Assembly: GCA_015258715.1 (NCBI GenBank)
Contig: JABZHR010000001.1
Span: 248,001 to 312,000, forward strand
DNA length: 64,000 nt
Reading direction: 5' to 3'
Origin: Atopobium sp.
GTDB taxonomy: Bacteria > Actinomycetota > Coriobacteriia > Coriobacteriales > Atopobiaceae
In this document: positions 35,515 through 43,533 of the stretch, one piece after another
How the letters are laid out: each line of letters opens with the position of its first letter
Position numbering within the stretch: the stretch's first letter is position 1
Position numbers and translations under genes: made by a program
Notes under the pieces: model-generated
Told to the model about the DNA's origin: nothing
The model's database searches: none
Seen by the model: the letters and a program-made list of their open reading frames with translations, nothing else

Positions 35515-36255
35515 CTATACAAGCATGCCAACAAGCTTTCCTAAGGCCGTAGCGTCAACGGTAGTGCCACTTGAACCTTCAATAACAGGAGCTTCATCAT
35601 GCTCAAGATTAGACACACCAATTGGCTGCACAATCTCTGCAAGCTCAAGAAGCTGATTGGGCTTCATATCGGTAACCATGGAGGACAGCAGGCTGGAAGC
35701 ATTGCTTACCAGTGAGCGAGCGCCCGAACCAGAAAGTGCCGAGATTTTCTCCCACACATCATCTGTGGCAATGATAACGTGTGTAATCTTGATGTTGGTG
35801 ATAGAAGCAAGCGCGCCAACAAAAGCACTTTGGCCGTCATCTTTGTAAATATCTGCCAGTGTTTTAGCATTTGAATCTACTTCTGCATAAACATCAGTAG
35901 GAATAGACACTATATGACCAGTTCCCTGTGTGCGATCAATGACCAGAAGTTGCACAGACTGAAGCGTTGACTCCCCTGCCTTAAGTGAATTTGTGCTGAT
36001 AACGGCATAGGTAAGAAAATCATCATCAGATTGTGTAGTGCCATCCGGATTGCCTGAAACGCTCTGGCTCTTTACAGCCTTGTTAAGCCCATGGTCTCCC
36101 AGGTGCGACTCAAGCTGCACGCGGTCCCAAATAGTTACAACGACAATACCCACAAGCACGGCAACAATGGCAATTACGGCAAGGCCAATCACATTGGTAT
36201 AGGGATTCTGGCGCGGAACATCACTGCGCTCAAATCTTTCTCTTTTCCTAAACAT
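35515..36255 (-). CDS. Diverged LytR-CpsA-Psr-like protein
   Basis: The 246-residue protein has a short basic cytoplasmic head, one membrane helix (about residues 22-43) and an outside domain. The segment QLLVIDRTQGTGHIVSIPTDVYAEVD resembles the LCP core (VSIPRDT), with the conserved arginine replaced by threonine. LCP proteins attach polysaccharides to peptidoglycan. The domain is short and lacks later LCP arginines, so it may be an inactive or accessory form. The ATG at 36255 has AGGGAG upstream. The location beside glycosyltransferases fits wall polymer assembly. Confidence 0.6.
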   Translation of the reverse strand: MFRKRERFERSDVPRQNPYTNVIGLAVIAIVAVLVGIVVVTIWDRVQLESHLGDHGLNKAVKSQSVSGNPDGTTQSDDDFLTYAVISTNSLKAGESTLQSVQLLVIDRTQGTGHIVSIPTDVYAEVDSNAKTLADIYKDDGQSAFVGALASITNIKITHVIIATDDVWEKISALSGSGARSLVSNASSLLSSMVTDMKPNQLLELAEIVQPIGVSNLEHDEAPVIEGSSGTTVDATALGKLVGMLV

Positions 36256-36452
36256 ACTGGCTCCCTGCCTCACTGTACATCAGCTCTGCAAGAGCTCCTA
36301 AAAAGACGCTCTCTTCTATGATGCTATTTCTTTGCGAGGGAAACCACCGCACACAATACAAGTGGTAGAAAAGACTTCGTAAACGGCGCGAGAAGACCGA
36401 CGAAGCTGGATTGACACACAGAAACTGCGACGCAATCAAGGAACCGAAAGCG

Positions 36453-37349
36453 CTACCAGGGTTGCAAAACACCCTCTGGATAGCGAACGCTCACAAACGT
36501 GAGGCCCTGAGCAGGCGCACAACTGCCAGCAGCAATTCTATTCTGGGCGGCTAGAACCTCGTCGATCCACTCAACAGGCCTGTGACCTCGGCCAATCTCA
36601 ACCAGTGTGCCCACAATCGTGCGCACCATGTTATGCAAGAAGGCGTTACCCGTAATATCAACTGCAATGAGCTTCTCGCCAGCCTCTTCAATTTCTTCAA
36701 CGGTAAGGCGCTCCACAAAACGATGCGTTGGCTTGCCCTCGGCAGAAATTGCCTTGCAGAAGCTCTTGAAATCGTGCTCTCCCACCAGCGCCTGCGCCGC
36801 CTTGTCCATAAGTTCTGCGTCCAAGTGGCCGTTGTACCACCACACGTGGTCCCAGCCCAGCACGGGACGAGCGCTACCTGCACAAATGCGATAGCGATAC
36901 GAGCGAGCCTGAGCATCAAAGCGTGCCGAGAAACCCTGTGGGGCGCGGAAGAGTTGTCGGATAGAGATGTCATCGTCGGTCAGAGCGGTGAGCGAGCGAA
37001 CGAGTTTCTCGCCAGACAGCGCCAGCTCAGCGCCGTACACAGGCAGGCTCACGTACTGGGCCTGGGCGTGCACGCCGGCGTCGGTTCTGCCTGCGCAGGT
37101 GAGCTCAACCTCTCTGCGCAAAACGGTCTGAAGTGCGCGGCGAAGGTCTCCTGCCACGGTGCGCTGGGTGGGCTGCTCGGCAAAGCCGCAGAATGCAGCG
37201 CCGCGGTAGCCCAGCTGGATAACAAGCGTAGCTTCAGGCTCAGAAGGAGCTTCAGCGAGAGTCTCAGGAGCTGAAGGCTCAGCCGAAGACTCCTCGCATG
37301 CATCAAAACTGCAATTTGATGCAATATTTTGTGATGTTTCTGAGTTCAT
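36453..37349 (-). CDS. truA: tRNA pseudouridine(38-40) synthase TruA
   Basis: TruA makes pseudouridine at positions 38-40 of tRNA anticodon stems. The catalytic aspartate is in CAGRTDAGVHA; other blocks are QLGYRGAAFCGFAEQP, RSYRYRI and NAFLHNMVRTIVGTLVEIG. The 298-residue protein has about 40 extra N-terminal residues, acidic and Ser/Pro/Glu-rich, of unknown use. Base composition is visibly more GC-rich than its neighbours. GGGAGC precedes the ATG. It is in the usual place downstream of rplQ and an ECF transporter. Confidence 0.95.
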   Translation of the reverse strand: MNSETSQNIASNCSFDACEESSAEPSAPETLAEAPSEPEATLVIQLGYRGAAFCGFAEQPTQRTVAGDLRRALQTVLRREVELTCAGRTDAGVHAQAQYVSLPVYGAELALSGEKLVRSLTALTDDDISIRQLFRAPQGFSARFDAQARSYRYRICAGSARPVLGWDHVWWYNGHLDAELMDKAAQALVGEHDFKSFCKAISAEGKPTHRFVERLTVEEIEEAGEKLIAVDITGNAFLHNMVRTIVGTLVEIGRGHRPVEWIDEVLAAQNRIAAGSCAPAQGLTFVSVRYPEGVLQPW

Positions 37350-37478
37350 GAAGCTCCCTGAAATGACTTGTGCCCACTAGAGTGATTGTATCGTAGGCTC
37401 AAAGTTGACGCACTCATTGCAGCTGCTGGACACAAGACCGCTACAGCAATGCAAGGCAGTACCTGCAATGCAAGATTA

Positions 37479-38255
37479 CTACAGCGTTGTAAGACCAAAG
37501 CACAGTGCAACCCACAGCAGTAACACTACCCAGTCAACAAGCTGCATTTTTGCGGAGATACGAGTACGTTTAGCTGCGCCAAGACAGCGATCTGTCATTG
37601 TTTGCGCCATCTGATCTGCGCGCTGAAAGAGCGAGACGGTCAGCGGTACCAAAAGCGTAAACCACTTTTTGATGCGCTCAACAATACTGCCCGATTCAAA
37701 ATTAAATCCACGTGCCCTCTGAGCTGCTCTAATTCTGTCGAGTTCTTCTAAGGTAAGCGGAATTGCCCTCAGAGCAATTGAGAGCACAATGCTCAAACCA
37801 TCAACGTCAACACGAATAAGACGCAGCGGCAGCAACAGTACAGAAAAGCCATCAGCAAGCTGCGTAGGAGTAGTTGTTGATGCTACTGATAAAACCAGTG
37901 CTAAGGCAAGCAACACGCGGGCAATAGCCACGGTGCTTCTGTAAAATCCCGCCACAGAAAGACCAACTGATCCGGAGAAAATGATATCGGGATGTCCAAT
38001 AAACACCAGCGTATTGGCTACAAATGATATAAGCAAAATGAATGCCGCAGGCTTTGCTACGCGCAAAAACTCTGGCAAGCTTACACGAGCACTCCACAAA
38101 AGGCTTACGCAAATCAAAGCAAATACCACAAAAGCGAGTGGTTCTTGTACTAAGAAGAGAGCAACAATACCCACAAAAGTGGCAACGATTTTTGTCTGCG
38201 CTGTCAATGAAGCAAGCGAGAAGTGCTTAAGCAGAGCACAGGGGCACTTAGACAT
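37479..38255 (-). CDS. ecfT: ECF transporter transmembrane component EcfT
   Basis: This is the membrane scaffold of an energy-coupling-factor vitamin importer. The 258 residues include about five helices and the cytoplasmic coupling helix AQRARGFNFE (Ala-Arg-Gly motif), with a second weaker motif at DRCLGAAKR. It overlaps the end of the ATPase gene by 8 bp, so the two are translated together. It usually serves several S components; none lies in the window, so this is a group II shared module by inference. Confidence 0.92.
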   Translation of the reverse strand: MSKCPCALLKHFSLASLTAQTKIVATFVGIVALFLVQEPLAFVVFALICVSLLWSARVSLPEFLRVAKPAAFILLISFVANTLVFIGHPDIIFSGSVGLSVAGFYRSTVAIARVLLALALVLSVASTTTPTQLADGFSVLLLPLRLIRVDVDGLSIVLSIALRAIPLTLEELDRIRAAQRARGFNFESGSIVERIKKWFTLLVPLTVSLFQRADQMAQTMTDRCLGAAKRTRISAKMQLVDWVVLLLWVALCFGLTTL

Positions 38256-39972
38256 AGCAGGCCTCCAAAAGCTCGTGCAATACGCTTACAAACAGCGGGC
38301 AATCAAGCTGCGCAGCCTCGTATATCTCTGGGGTTGTCTGCGCTTCTTGCACATTGATGTCTGCAACAACACGGCCCTTCTCGAGAAACACTACTCTGTC
38401 AGCAAAAGGAAGCCATTCGCTTACATCATGGGTGATTGCAAGAACCGCTTTGCCTTCGTTTGCCAGCTCACGAGCAAGATGCAGCACCTGCGAGCGCGCC
38501 TCACCATCAAGTCCAGACGTTGCCTCATCAAACACTACCGCGTACGTTGCGCAGGCTAGCGTTCCTGCAAGCGCTGCGCGACGAGCCTGGCCACCAGAAA
38601 GCGTTAACGGAGACGCGTCCATGACCTGCTGGTCAAGCCCCACACGTGCTGCCGCATACGCGACAAGCGCCTCAACATCGTCTGGCGAGAAACCCTTGTT
38701 AATTGGACCAAACGCAACATCTTCAGCAACACTTTGGGCAAAGAGTTGATCCTGGGGGCGCTGAAAACACATGCCGACATCTCCAGGGCACACCAGTCGC
38801 GCATCGATTGTTGCGTGCCCGGTATCAGCCTCTATGAGGCCAGCGGCTATGCGGGCGCAGGTTGTTTTTCCAGAGCCAGAAGCGCCTACCATAACAACAA
38901 GCTCTCCCGTAGAGGAAATAGTTACGTCATGCAGAACGGGCTTGTCAAAAGCATGAGACACGCCACAAACTACCAGCTCGTGTTCCTCACCGAGCGCCTG
39001 AATTCCGTCATAGTTGTTTGCTCGCACCACCTCAAGGGCACGCTGATACACAAGGGTATCCAAAGCATCAAACGCAAGGTTGTTCTGAACAAGAAACGCA
39101 ACAAACTCTGATGCGTTAATAGGTACATCAAATTTATAGCCAGCCTGTGCAGCTATATGCGCTGTTGCTGTGAGTGCATCATCAAAACCAGCGTTTGCGA
39201 TTGCGTTTGCATCCAAGAGAAACTCTGTGGGAGTTCCCGACCAAACTAGCTGGCCTTTCTCCAAAACAAGTACCTGGTCAGCCCCGGGAAGAGACTCAAA
39301 CGAATGAGAAATCTCAAGCACACCTATCTCGTTTGCAACAAGGGTATTTACCAGCCTAGAAAGGTGATTTCTGAATCGAGTATCAAGCTGCGCAAACGCC
39401 TCATCAAGCACCAGATAACGTGGACGCACTGAAAGCGCTGCTGCAATAGAAACAAGCTGCTGTTGGCCTCCAGAAAGCGTATGGGTAGGCGCATCAATTA
39501 AATCGGCAATGCCACAAAGCTCCAGTGTTTGAGTAACGCGAGAAACTATCTCTTCTTTTGGCAAGCCAAGATTAGCAGGACCAAAAGCAACCTCATCAAA
39601 GACAGTTGCACAAACAAGCTGCGCAGTTGGATCTTGACGAACCATTCCCACAACGGAAGAAATCTGAGTAGACGGTACTTCAACAGTTGAACTGCCGTCT
39701 ACTAAAACCTCTCCGGATAGAGGAAAAAGTGATGCATTACATAGATTTGCAAGTGTTGACTTGCCTGAACCATTATGGCCAAGCACAACCGTTCTAGACC
39801 CCGACTTCAGGGTAAATGAAACGTTATCAAGGGTTAGTGCCATTGCATGCGGAGATTGGCTCTCAGCGGCTCCTGCGGCATCTTCAGAAGCAGAGTCAGT
39901 CATAGATTGCAAAGCAGCTGACGTACCAGCTGACGTACCGTATGCGAAAGATACGTTTTTGAACTCAATCAT
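38248..39972 (-). CDS. ecfA: Fused ECF transporter ATPase (EcfA and EcfA' in one chain)
   Basis: The 574-residue protein has two ABC ATPase domains. Domain 1 has GHNGSGKST, LSGGQQQLVSIAAAL and YLVLDEAFAQLD. Domain 2 (from about residue 330) has GASGSGKTT, LSGGQARRAALAGTLA and YAVVFDEATSGLD. Between Walker A and signature each shows the ECF Q-helix (VRQDPTAQLVC, FQRPQDQLFA). An insert near residues 12-43 is rich in Ala, Ser and Glu. It drives vitamin or metal uptake with EcfT. AAGGAGGG precedes the ATG. It lies just after the rplQ terminator. Confidence 0.92.
   Translation of the reverse strand: MIEFKNVSFAYGTSAGTSAALQSMTDSASEDAAGAAESQSPHAMALTLDNVSFTLKSGSRTVVLGHNGSGKSTLANLCNASLFPLSGEVLVDGSSTVEVPSTQISSVVGMVRQDPTAQLVCATVFDEVAFGPANLGLPKEEIVSRVTQTLELCGIADLIDAPTHTLSGGQQQLVSIAAALSVRPRYLVLDEAFAQLDTRFRNHLSRLVNTLVANEIGVLEISHSFESLPGADQVLVLEKGQLVWSGTPTEFLLDANAIANAGFDDALTATAHIAAQAGYKFDVPINASEFVAFLVQNNLAFDALDTLVYQRALEVVRANNYDGIQALGEEHELVVCGVSHAFDKPVLHDVTISSTGELVVMVGASGSGKTTCARIAAGLIEADTGHATIDARLVCPGDVGMCFQRPQDQLFAQSVAEDVAFGPINKGFSPDDVEALVAYAAARVGLDQQVMDASPLTLSGGQARRAALAGTLACATYAVVFDEATSGLDGEARSQVLHLARELANEGKAVLAITHDVSEWLPFADRVVFLEKGRVVADINVQEAQTTPEIYEAAQLDCPLFVSVLHELLEACYV
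38683..38695 (+). repeat. TGGCGAGAAACCC repeat copy
   Basis: This is an exact 13-mer inside ecfA, read on the coding strand as Gly-Phe-Ser-Pro, between Q-helix and signature of domain 2. Confidence 0.8.
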
Positions 39973-39991
39973 GACAACCCTCCTTCATTTG

Positions 39992-40026
39992 AAAAAGAGG
40001 TCCCAGCAAAAAGCCAGGACCTCTTT
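39992..40026 (-). terminator. Intrinsic terminator after rplQ
   Basis: AAAGAGGTCC/GGACCTCTTT forms a perfect 10-bp outer stem with an inner short stem, followed by TTTTT on the minus strand. The ecfA start is 20 bp further, so the ECF genes depend on read-through or a promoter in the hairpin region. Confidence 0.85.
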
Positions 40027-40045
40027 AGATTCACTTTGACAGAAG

Positions 40046-40531
40046 TTACTCTGCAGCCTCTTCGGTCTGCTCGGTCTCCTCTGCTGGAGCCTCGGTCTCC
40101 TCTTCCTTTACAGGAGCAGGAGCAACCTTGGTAGCCTTAGCCTTCTTGTTAGAAGCCTTTGGCTGAACTGGCTCGGTAACGAGCTCAAGGATAACAACCT
40201 CAGAAGCATCGCCCTTACGAGGACCAAGCTTCATGATGCGGGTGTAGCCGCCGTTGCGGTCAGCCCACATACCCTGAGCAGCCTTGTCAAAGACCTCACG
40301 GACAAGCTCTGCGTTACCAACCTTGGCCATAGCAAGACGACGAGCGTGAAGGTCGCCGCGCTTTGCCCAAGTGATGACCTTGTCGACCTCGCCGCGAACT
40401 GCCTTAGCGCGGACGTCAAGAGTCTTAATACGATCGTTAGTGAAAAGGGCTTGGATCAGGCTCTTCTTGATGGCCTTGGTGTGGCTAGCATCAGTACCAA
40501 GCTTCATGCCCCTCTTCTTATTGTGCCTCAT
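40046..40531 (-). CDS. rplQ: 50S ribosomal protein L17
   Basis: L17 lines the peptide exit region of the large subunit. Residues 1-118 match the family (MRHNKKRGMKLGTDASHTKA, IKTLDVRAKAVRGEVDKVITWAKRGDLHARR). About 43 extra C-terminal residues are Lys/Ala-rich, then strongly acidic (EEETEAPAEETEQTEEAAE). That tail is unusual for L17 but fits tails seen in some actinobacteria. It follows rpoA by 33 bp, the normal order. Confidence 0.96.
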   Translation of the reverse strand: MRHNKKRGMKLGTDASHTKAIKKSLIQALFTNDRIKTLDVRAKAVRGEVDKVITWAKRGDLHARRLAMAKVGNAELVREVFDKAAQGMWADRNGGYTRIMKLGPRKGDASEVVILELVTEPVQPKASNKKAKATKVAPAPVKEEETEAPAEETEQTEEAAE

Positions 40532-40564
40532 AATTTACATTCTCCTATGCGTGACAAGGCGCGA

Positions 40565-41506
40565 CTAAGCCTTAAGGGACAGGCCCATGCTCTCGAGCTT
40601 TTCCTTGACTTCTTCAATAGACTTAACACCAAAGTTTCTGATGTTGAGAAGATCGTTCTCAGAGAAATCAACGAGCTGACGGACAGAGTGAATTCCTGCA
40701 CGCTTGAGGCAGTTGTAAGAACGGACGGAAAGGTCCAGATCCTCAACCTGCTTCTCAAGCTCGGAATCGTCCTCGACGTCTGCCTTAGCAAAAATCGAAG
40801 CCTCTTCCTGAGTCTCGTCAAAATCAGTAAGTCCCATGAATGCGCTCATGTGCTGGTTAATGATGTTTGCAGCCTCAACGACAGCCTCGCGAGGGCTGAT
40901 TGCACCATTGGTCTCAACCTCAAGCACCAGACGATCATAGTCGGTGTGACGGCCAACACGGCAAGGCTCAACAGCCTTAGCGCAGCGGCGAACTGGCGAG
41001 AAGATCGAGTCAACGTGAATGAATCCAATTGGATCGCTCTCACGCTCGTTATCCTCACCGGAAACATAACCGCGACCATTACCAAGGCGAAGTCTCATGG
41101 AAAGATGAGCTCCCTCAGCAAGGGTGCAAATGTGCTGAGCTGGGTTAACCAGCTCGTAGCCCATAGGAACATCAAGATCAGCACCAGTGACTTTGCAAGG
41201 ACCATCAACAGAGATGGAAGCCTCAGCCTCATCAGAGTTGTTGGTGTTGCGGAAAACTAGCCCCTTAACGTTCAGAACGATGTCAGTAACGTCCTCATAG
41301 ACGCCTTCAACCGTAGTGAACTCATGCTGAACGCCATCAATCTGGATGGCCTCAACCGCAGCTCCCTCAAGAGAGGAAAGCAGTACGCGGCGGAGGGAGT
41401 TGCCAAGCGTGTCACCATAGCCACGCTCAAGCGGCTCTACGCTCACACGAGCGACGTTTGTGCCGATTTCATCTACCGACACGTTTGGTCGGATAAATTC
41501 GGACAT
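40565..41506 (-). CDS. rpoA: RNA polymerase subunit alpha
   Basis: The alpha subunit dimerises to assemble the polymerase, and its C-terminal domain contacts promoters and activators. The 313-residue protein has the N-terminal dimer domain (EPLERGYGDTLGNSLRRVLLSSLEGAAV) and the C-terminal helix-hairpin-helix domain (LDLSVRSYNCLKRAGIHSVRQLVDFSENDLLNIRNFGVKSIEEVKEKL). The ATG at 41506 has TTGGAGG upstream. It sits between rpsD and rplQ as usual. Confidence 0.98.
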   Translation of the reverse strand: MSEFIRPNVSVDEIGTNVARVSVEPLERGYGDTLGNSLRRVLLSSLEGAAVEAIQIDGVQHEFTTVEGVYEDVTDIVLNVKGLVFRNTNNSDEAEASISVDGPCKVTGADLDVPMGYELVNPAQHICTLAEGAHLSMRLRLGNGRGYVSGEDNERESDPIGFIHVDSIFSPVRRCAKAVEPCRVGRHTDYDRLVLEVETNGAISPREAVVEAANIINQHMSAFMGLTDFDETQEEASIFAKADVEDDSELEKQVEDLDLSVRSYNCLKRAGIHSVRQLVDFSENDLLNIRNFGVKSIEEVKEKLESMGLSLKA

Positions 41507-41530
41507 TGCTACCTCCAAAACGGGTCGGGC

Positions 41531-42124
41531 TTACTTGGAGTAGAGCTCGACGATCAGCTGTGCGTCAATCTCAAGGTCGATCTGATCGCGGGTTGGAAGC
41601 TGAAGAACAGTGCCCTGCAGCTTCTCAATATCAACCTCAAGCCATGCAGGAACTGCCATGTGCTCGGAGGAAATGAGAGCTTCCTTGATTGGAAGAAGAT
41701 CCTTTGCCTTGGAAGCAACAGCGATAACATCGCCGCTCTTTACGCGATAAGAAGGAATGTCAACGCGCTGACCGTTAACGGTGATGTGACCGTGACGGAC
41801 AGTCTGACGAGCCTCTTTACGTGTACGAGCAAAGCCAAGGCGGAAGATGACGTTGTCAAGACGAGTCTCAAGGATGCTCATCAGGTTGTCACCAGTAATG
41901 CCTGGGTTCTTCTTAGCCATCTCATAGTAACCGTGGAACTGGTTCTCAAGGACGCCGTAAATGAACTTAGCCTTCTGCTTCTCACGGAGCTGCATACCGT
42001 ACTCGCTCTCCTGGCGACGACGGCGACGTGGCTCACGGTTAGAAGTCTTATTGATCCCCATCACAACGGGATCGATGCCAAGCTGACGACATCTTTTAAG
42101 GACCGGGGTCCTATCAATTGCCAT
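41531..42124 (-). CDS. rpsD: 30S ribosomal protein S4
   Basis: This is a primary 16S rRNA binder of 197 residues. It starts MAIDRTPVLKRCRQLG and has the S4 RNA-binding domain (RLDNVIFRLGFARTRKEARQTVRHGHITVNGQRVDIPSYRVKSGD). Only one cysteine lies in the N-terminal region, so this is the zinc-free form. In many bacteria S4 represses its own operon. AAAGGAC precedes the ATG. Confidence 0.97.
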   Translation of the reverse strand: MAIDRTPVLKRCRQLGIDPVVMGINKTSNREPRRRRRQESEYGMQLREKQKAKFIYGVLENQFHGYYEMAKKNPGITGDNLMSILETRLDNVIFRLGFARTRKEARQTVRHGHITVNGQRVDIPSYRVKSGDVIAVASKAKDLLPIKEALISSEHMAVPAWLEVDIEKLQGTVLQLPTRDQIDLEIDAQLIVELYSK

Positions 42125-42141
42125 TTGCTTGTCCTTTCGTG

Positions 42142-42543
42142 CTAGTTGCGACGGCGCTTTTTAGGACGGCAGCCGTTGTGTGCAATAGGTGTCTTATCCT
42201 GAATACCCGAAACCTCGAGGCCTGCTGCCTGAAGGGAACGGATTGCGGTCTCGCGACCAGAGCCTGGGCCCTTAACAAAAACAGCTACCTTGTGGAGACC
42301 GTGCTCCATTGCTGCCTTTGCTGCTGCCTCTGCTGCAAGCTGTGCAGCAAAAGGAGTGGACTTACGAGAGCCCTTGAAGCCGACGGTACCACCGGACTGC
42401 CAGGAAATTACATTACCCTGGGGATCGGAAATAGAGACAATCGTGTTATTGAATGTGCTCTTGATGTGGGCCTGGCCCACTGCAATGTTTTTACGCTCGG
42501 AGCGGCGGACGCGTGTAGTGCGAGCGTTCTTTTTCTGTGCCAT
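42142..42543 (-). CDS. rpsK: 30S ribosomal protein S11
   Basis: The 133-residue platform protein has the typical blocks AHIKSTFNNTIVSISDPQGNVISW and GPGSGRETAIRSLQAAGLEV, ending in the basic KTPIAHNGCRPKKRRRN. It lies between rpsM and rpsD in the standard order. Confidence 0.98.
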   Translation of the reverse strand: MAQKKNARTTRVRRSERKNIAVGQAHIKSTFNNTIVSISDPQGNVISWQSGGTVGFKGSRKSTPFAAQLAAEAAAKAAMEHGLHKVAVFVKGPGSGRETAIRSLQAAGLEVSGIQDKTPIAHNGCRPKKRRRN

Positions 42544-42557
42544 TAGCTACTCCTCGC

Positions 42558-42926
42558 CTACTTCTTCTTGCCGCCCACCTGACGCTTCTTACCCTTACGA
42601 GTACGAGCGTTAGTGTGGGTACGCTGACCGTGGACAGGGAGGCCCTTGCGGTGACGGAGGCCGCGGTAGCAGCCAATCTCCATCAGGCGGGCAACATTTT
42701 GACGCACCTCGCGGCGAAGATCGCCCTCGGTGGTGTAATTAGCGTCAATAAAGTCACGAATCTTAGTGACTTCTTCCTCTGTGAGGTCCTTGACGCGAGT
42801 ATTTACATCGATACCAGTCTCGTTGCAAATCTTGGTTGCACGAGTCTGACCAATGCCGTAAAGATAGGTGAGTCCGACCTCAACACGCTTATCGCGTGGC
42901 AGGTCGACGCCGTTAATACGGGCCAA
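42558..42926 (-). CDS. rpsM: 30S ribosomal protein S13
   Basis: The 122-residue head protein contacts the P-site tRNA and bridges to L5. It starts MARINGVDLPRDKRVEVGLTYL and ends in the basic tail GKKRQVGGKKK. The start codon is TTG at 42926, 7 bp after AAGGAG, which is a notable choice for a highly expressed gene. Confidence 0.97.
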   Translation of the reverse strand: MARINGVDLPRDKRVEVGLTYLYGIGQTRATKICNETGIDVNTRVKDLTEEEVTKIRDFIDANYTTEGDLRREVRQNVARLMEIGCYRGLRHRKGLPVHGQRTHTNARTRKGKKRQVGGKKK

Positions 42927-42941
42927 CTTGGTGCTCCTTCC

Positions 42942-43055
42942 TTAGCCCTGACGCTGCTTGTGGCGCGGGTTCTCGCAAATCACGTAAACCTTACCGTGGC
43001 GACGGATGACTTTGCACTTGTCGCACATCTTCTTTACCGAAGGACGTACCTTCAT
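42942..43055 (-). CDS. rpmJ: 50S ribosomal protein L36
   Basis: The 37-residue protein MKVRPSVKKMCDKCKVI... ends in ENPRHKQRQG. The C-x2-C, later Cys and His ligands are all kept, so this is the zinc-binding form. It lies between infA and rpsM as usual; AAAGGAAG precedes the ATG. Confidence 0.96.
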   Translation of the reverse strand: MKVRPSVKKMCDKCKVIRRHGKVYVICENPRHKQRQG

Positions 43056-43120
43056 GTGTCTTCCTTTCGGTTCTGCTGATACGAACTATATACTCGCCCA
43101 GCCGCTGGCGTGAAATACCG

Positions 43121-43149
43121 ACTGTACTTACGTACATATGCCCTTGCAA
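43121..43149 (-). promoter_or_regulatory. Possible sigma-70 promoter for the rpmJ-rpsM-rpsK-rpsD-rpoA-rplQ unit
   Basis: On the minus strand TTGCAA (43144-43149) is followed after 17 bp by TACAGT (43121-43126). It lies in a 146-bp gap between infA and rpmJ, a natural place for a promoter. The hexamers are imperfect. Confidence 0.4.
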
Positions 43150-43201
43150 CGTGCGCAAAGACACAGATAGCCTTATGCATGGCACAAGACTTTTGCATTA
43201 C

Positions 43202-43420
43202 TTACTTATAACGGTAGGTAATGCGACCCCTGGTAAGATCGTAAGGAGAAATCTCTACTACAACCTTGTCACCAGGGAGAATTCGAATGTAATTCATTCG
43301 AATCTTACCTGAGATGGTGCAAAGGATGGTCTTGCCGTTCTCTAACTCAACGTTAAACATAGCGTTTGGCAGGGGTTCTAGTACCTTGCCTTCAAGCTCA
43401 ATCGCGTCTTGTTTAGCCAA
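43202..43420 (-). CDS. infA: Translation initiation factor IF-1
   Basis: The 72-residue OB-fold protein binds the A site during initiation. Sequence MAKQDAIELEGKVLEPLPNAMFNVELENG is typical. The start is TTG at 43420. An out-of-frame ATG 9 bp earlier opens a four-codon frame (MKVG stop) that overlaps this TTG, so translation may be coupled or tuned. Confidence 0.96.
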   Translation of the reverse strand: MAKQDAIELEGKVLEPLPNAMFNVELENGKTILCTISGKIRMNYIRILPGDKVVVEISPYDLTRGRITYRYK

Positions 43421-43533
43421 CTTTCATCCTCTCGACACATCGACAGCGGTTATCAATAATACATAAAAATGTGCCACTCGTCTATCACTTATTTTTTCAA
43501 CACAATTAGATAGCGAGAAGAACAATGTATGTG

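Noticed and set aside
36582..37274. 230-codon plus-strand frame opposite truA
   Set aside because: High GC of truA removes stop codons from the antisense strand; no recognisable domain.
40346..42145. Long plus-strand frames opposite rplQ, rpoA and rpsD
   Set aside because: They mirror conserved ribosomal and polymerase genes; no independent evidence of coding.
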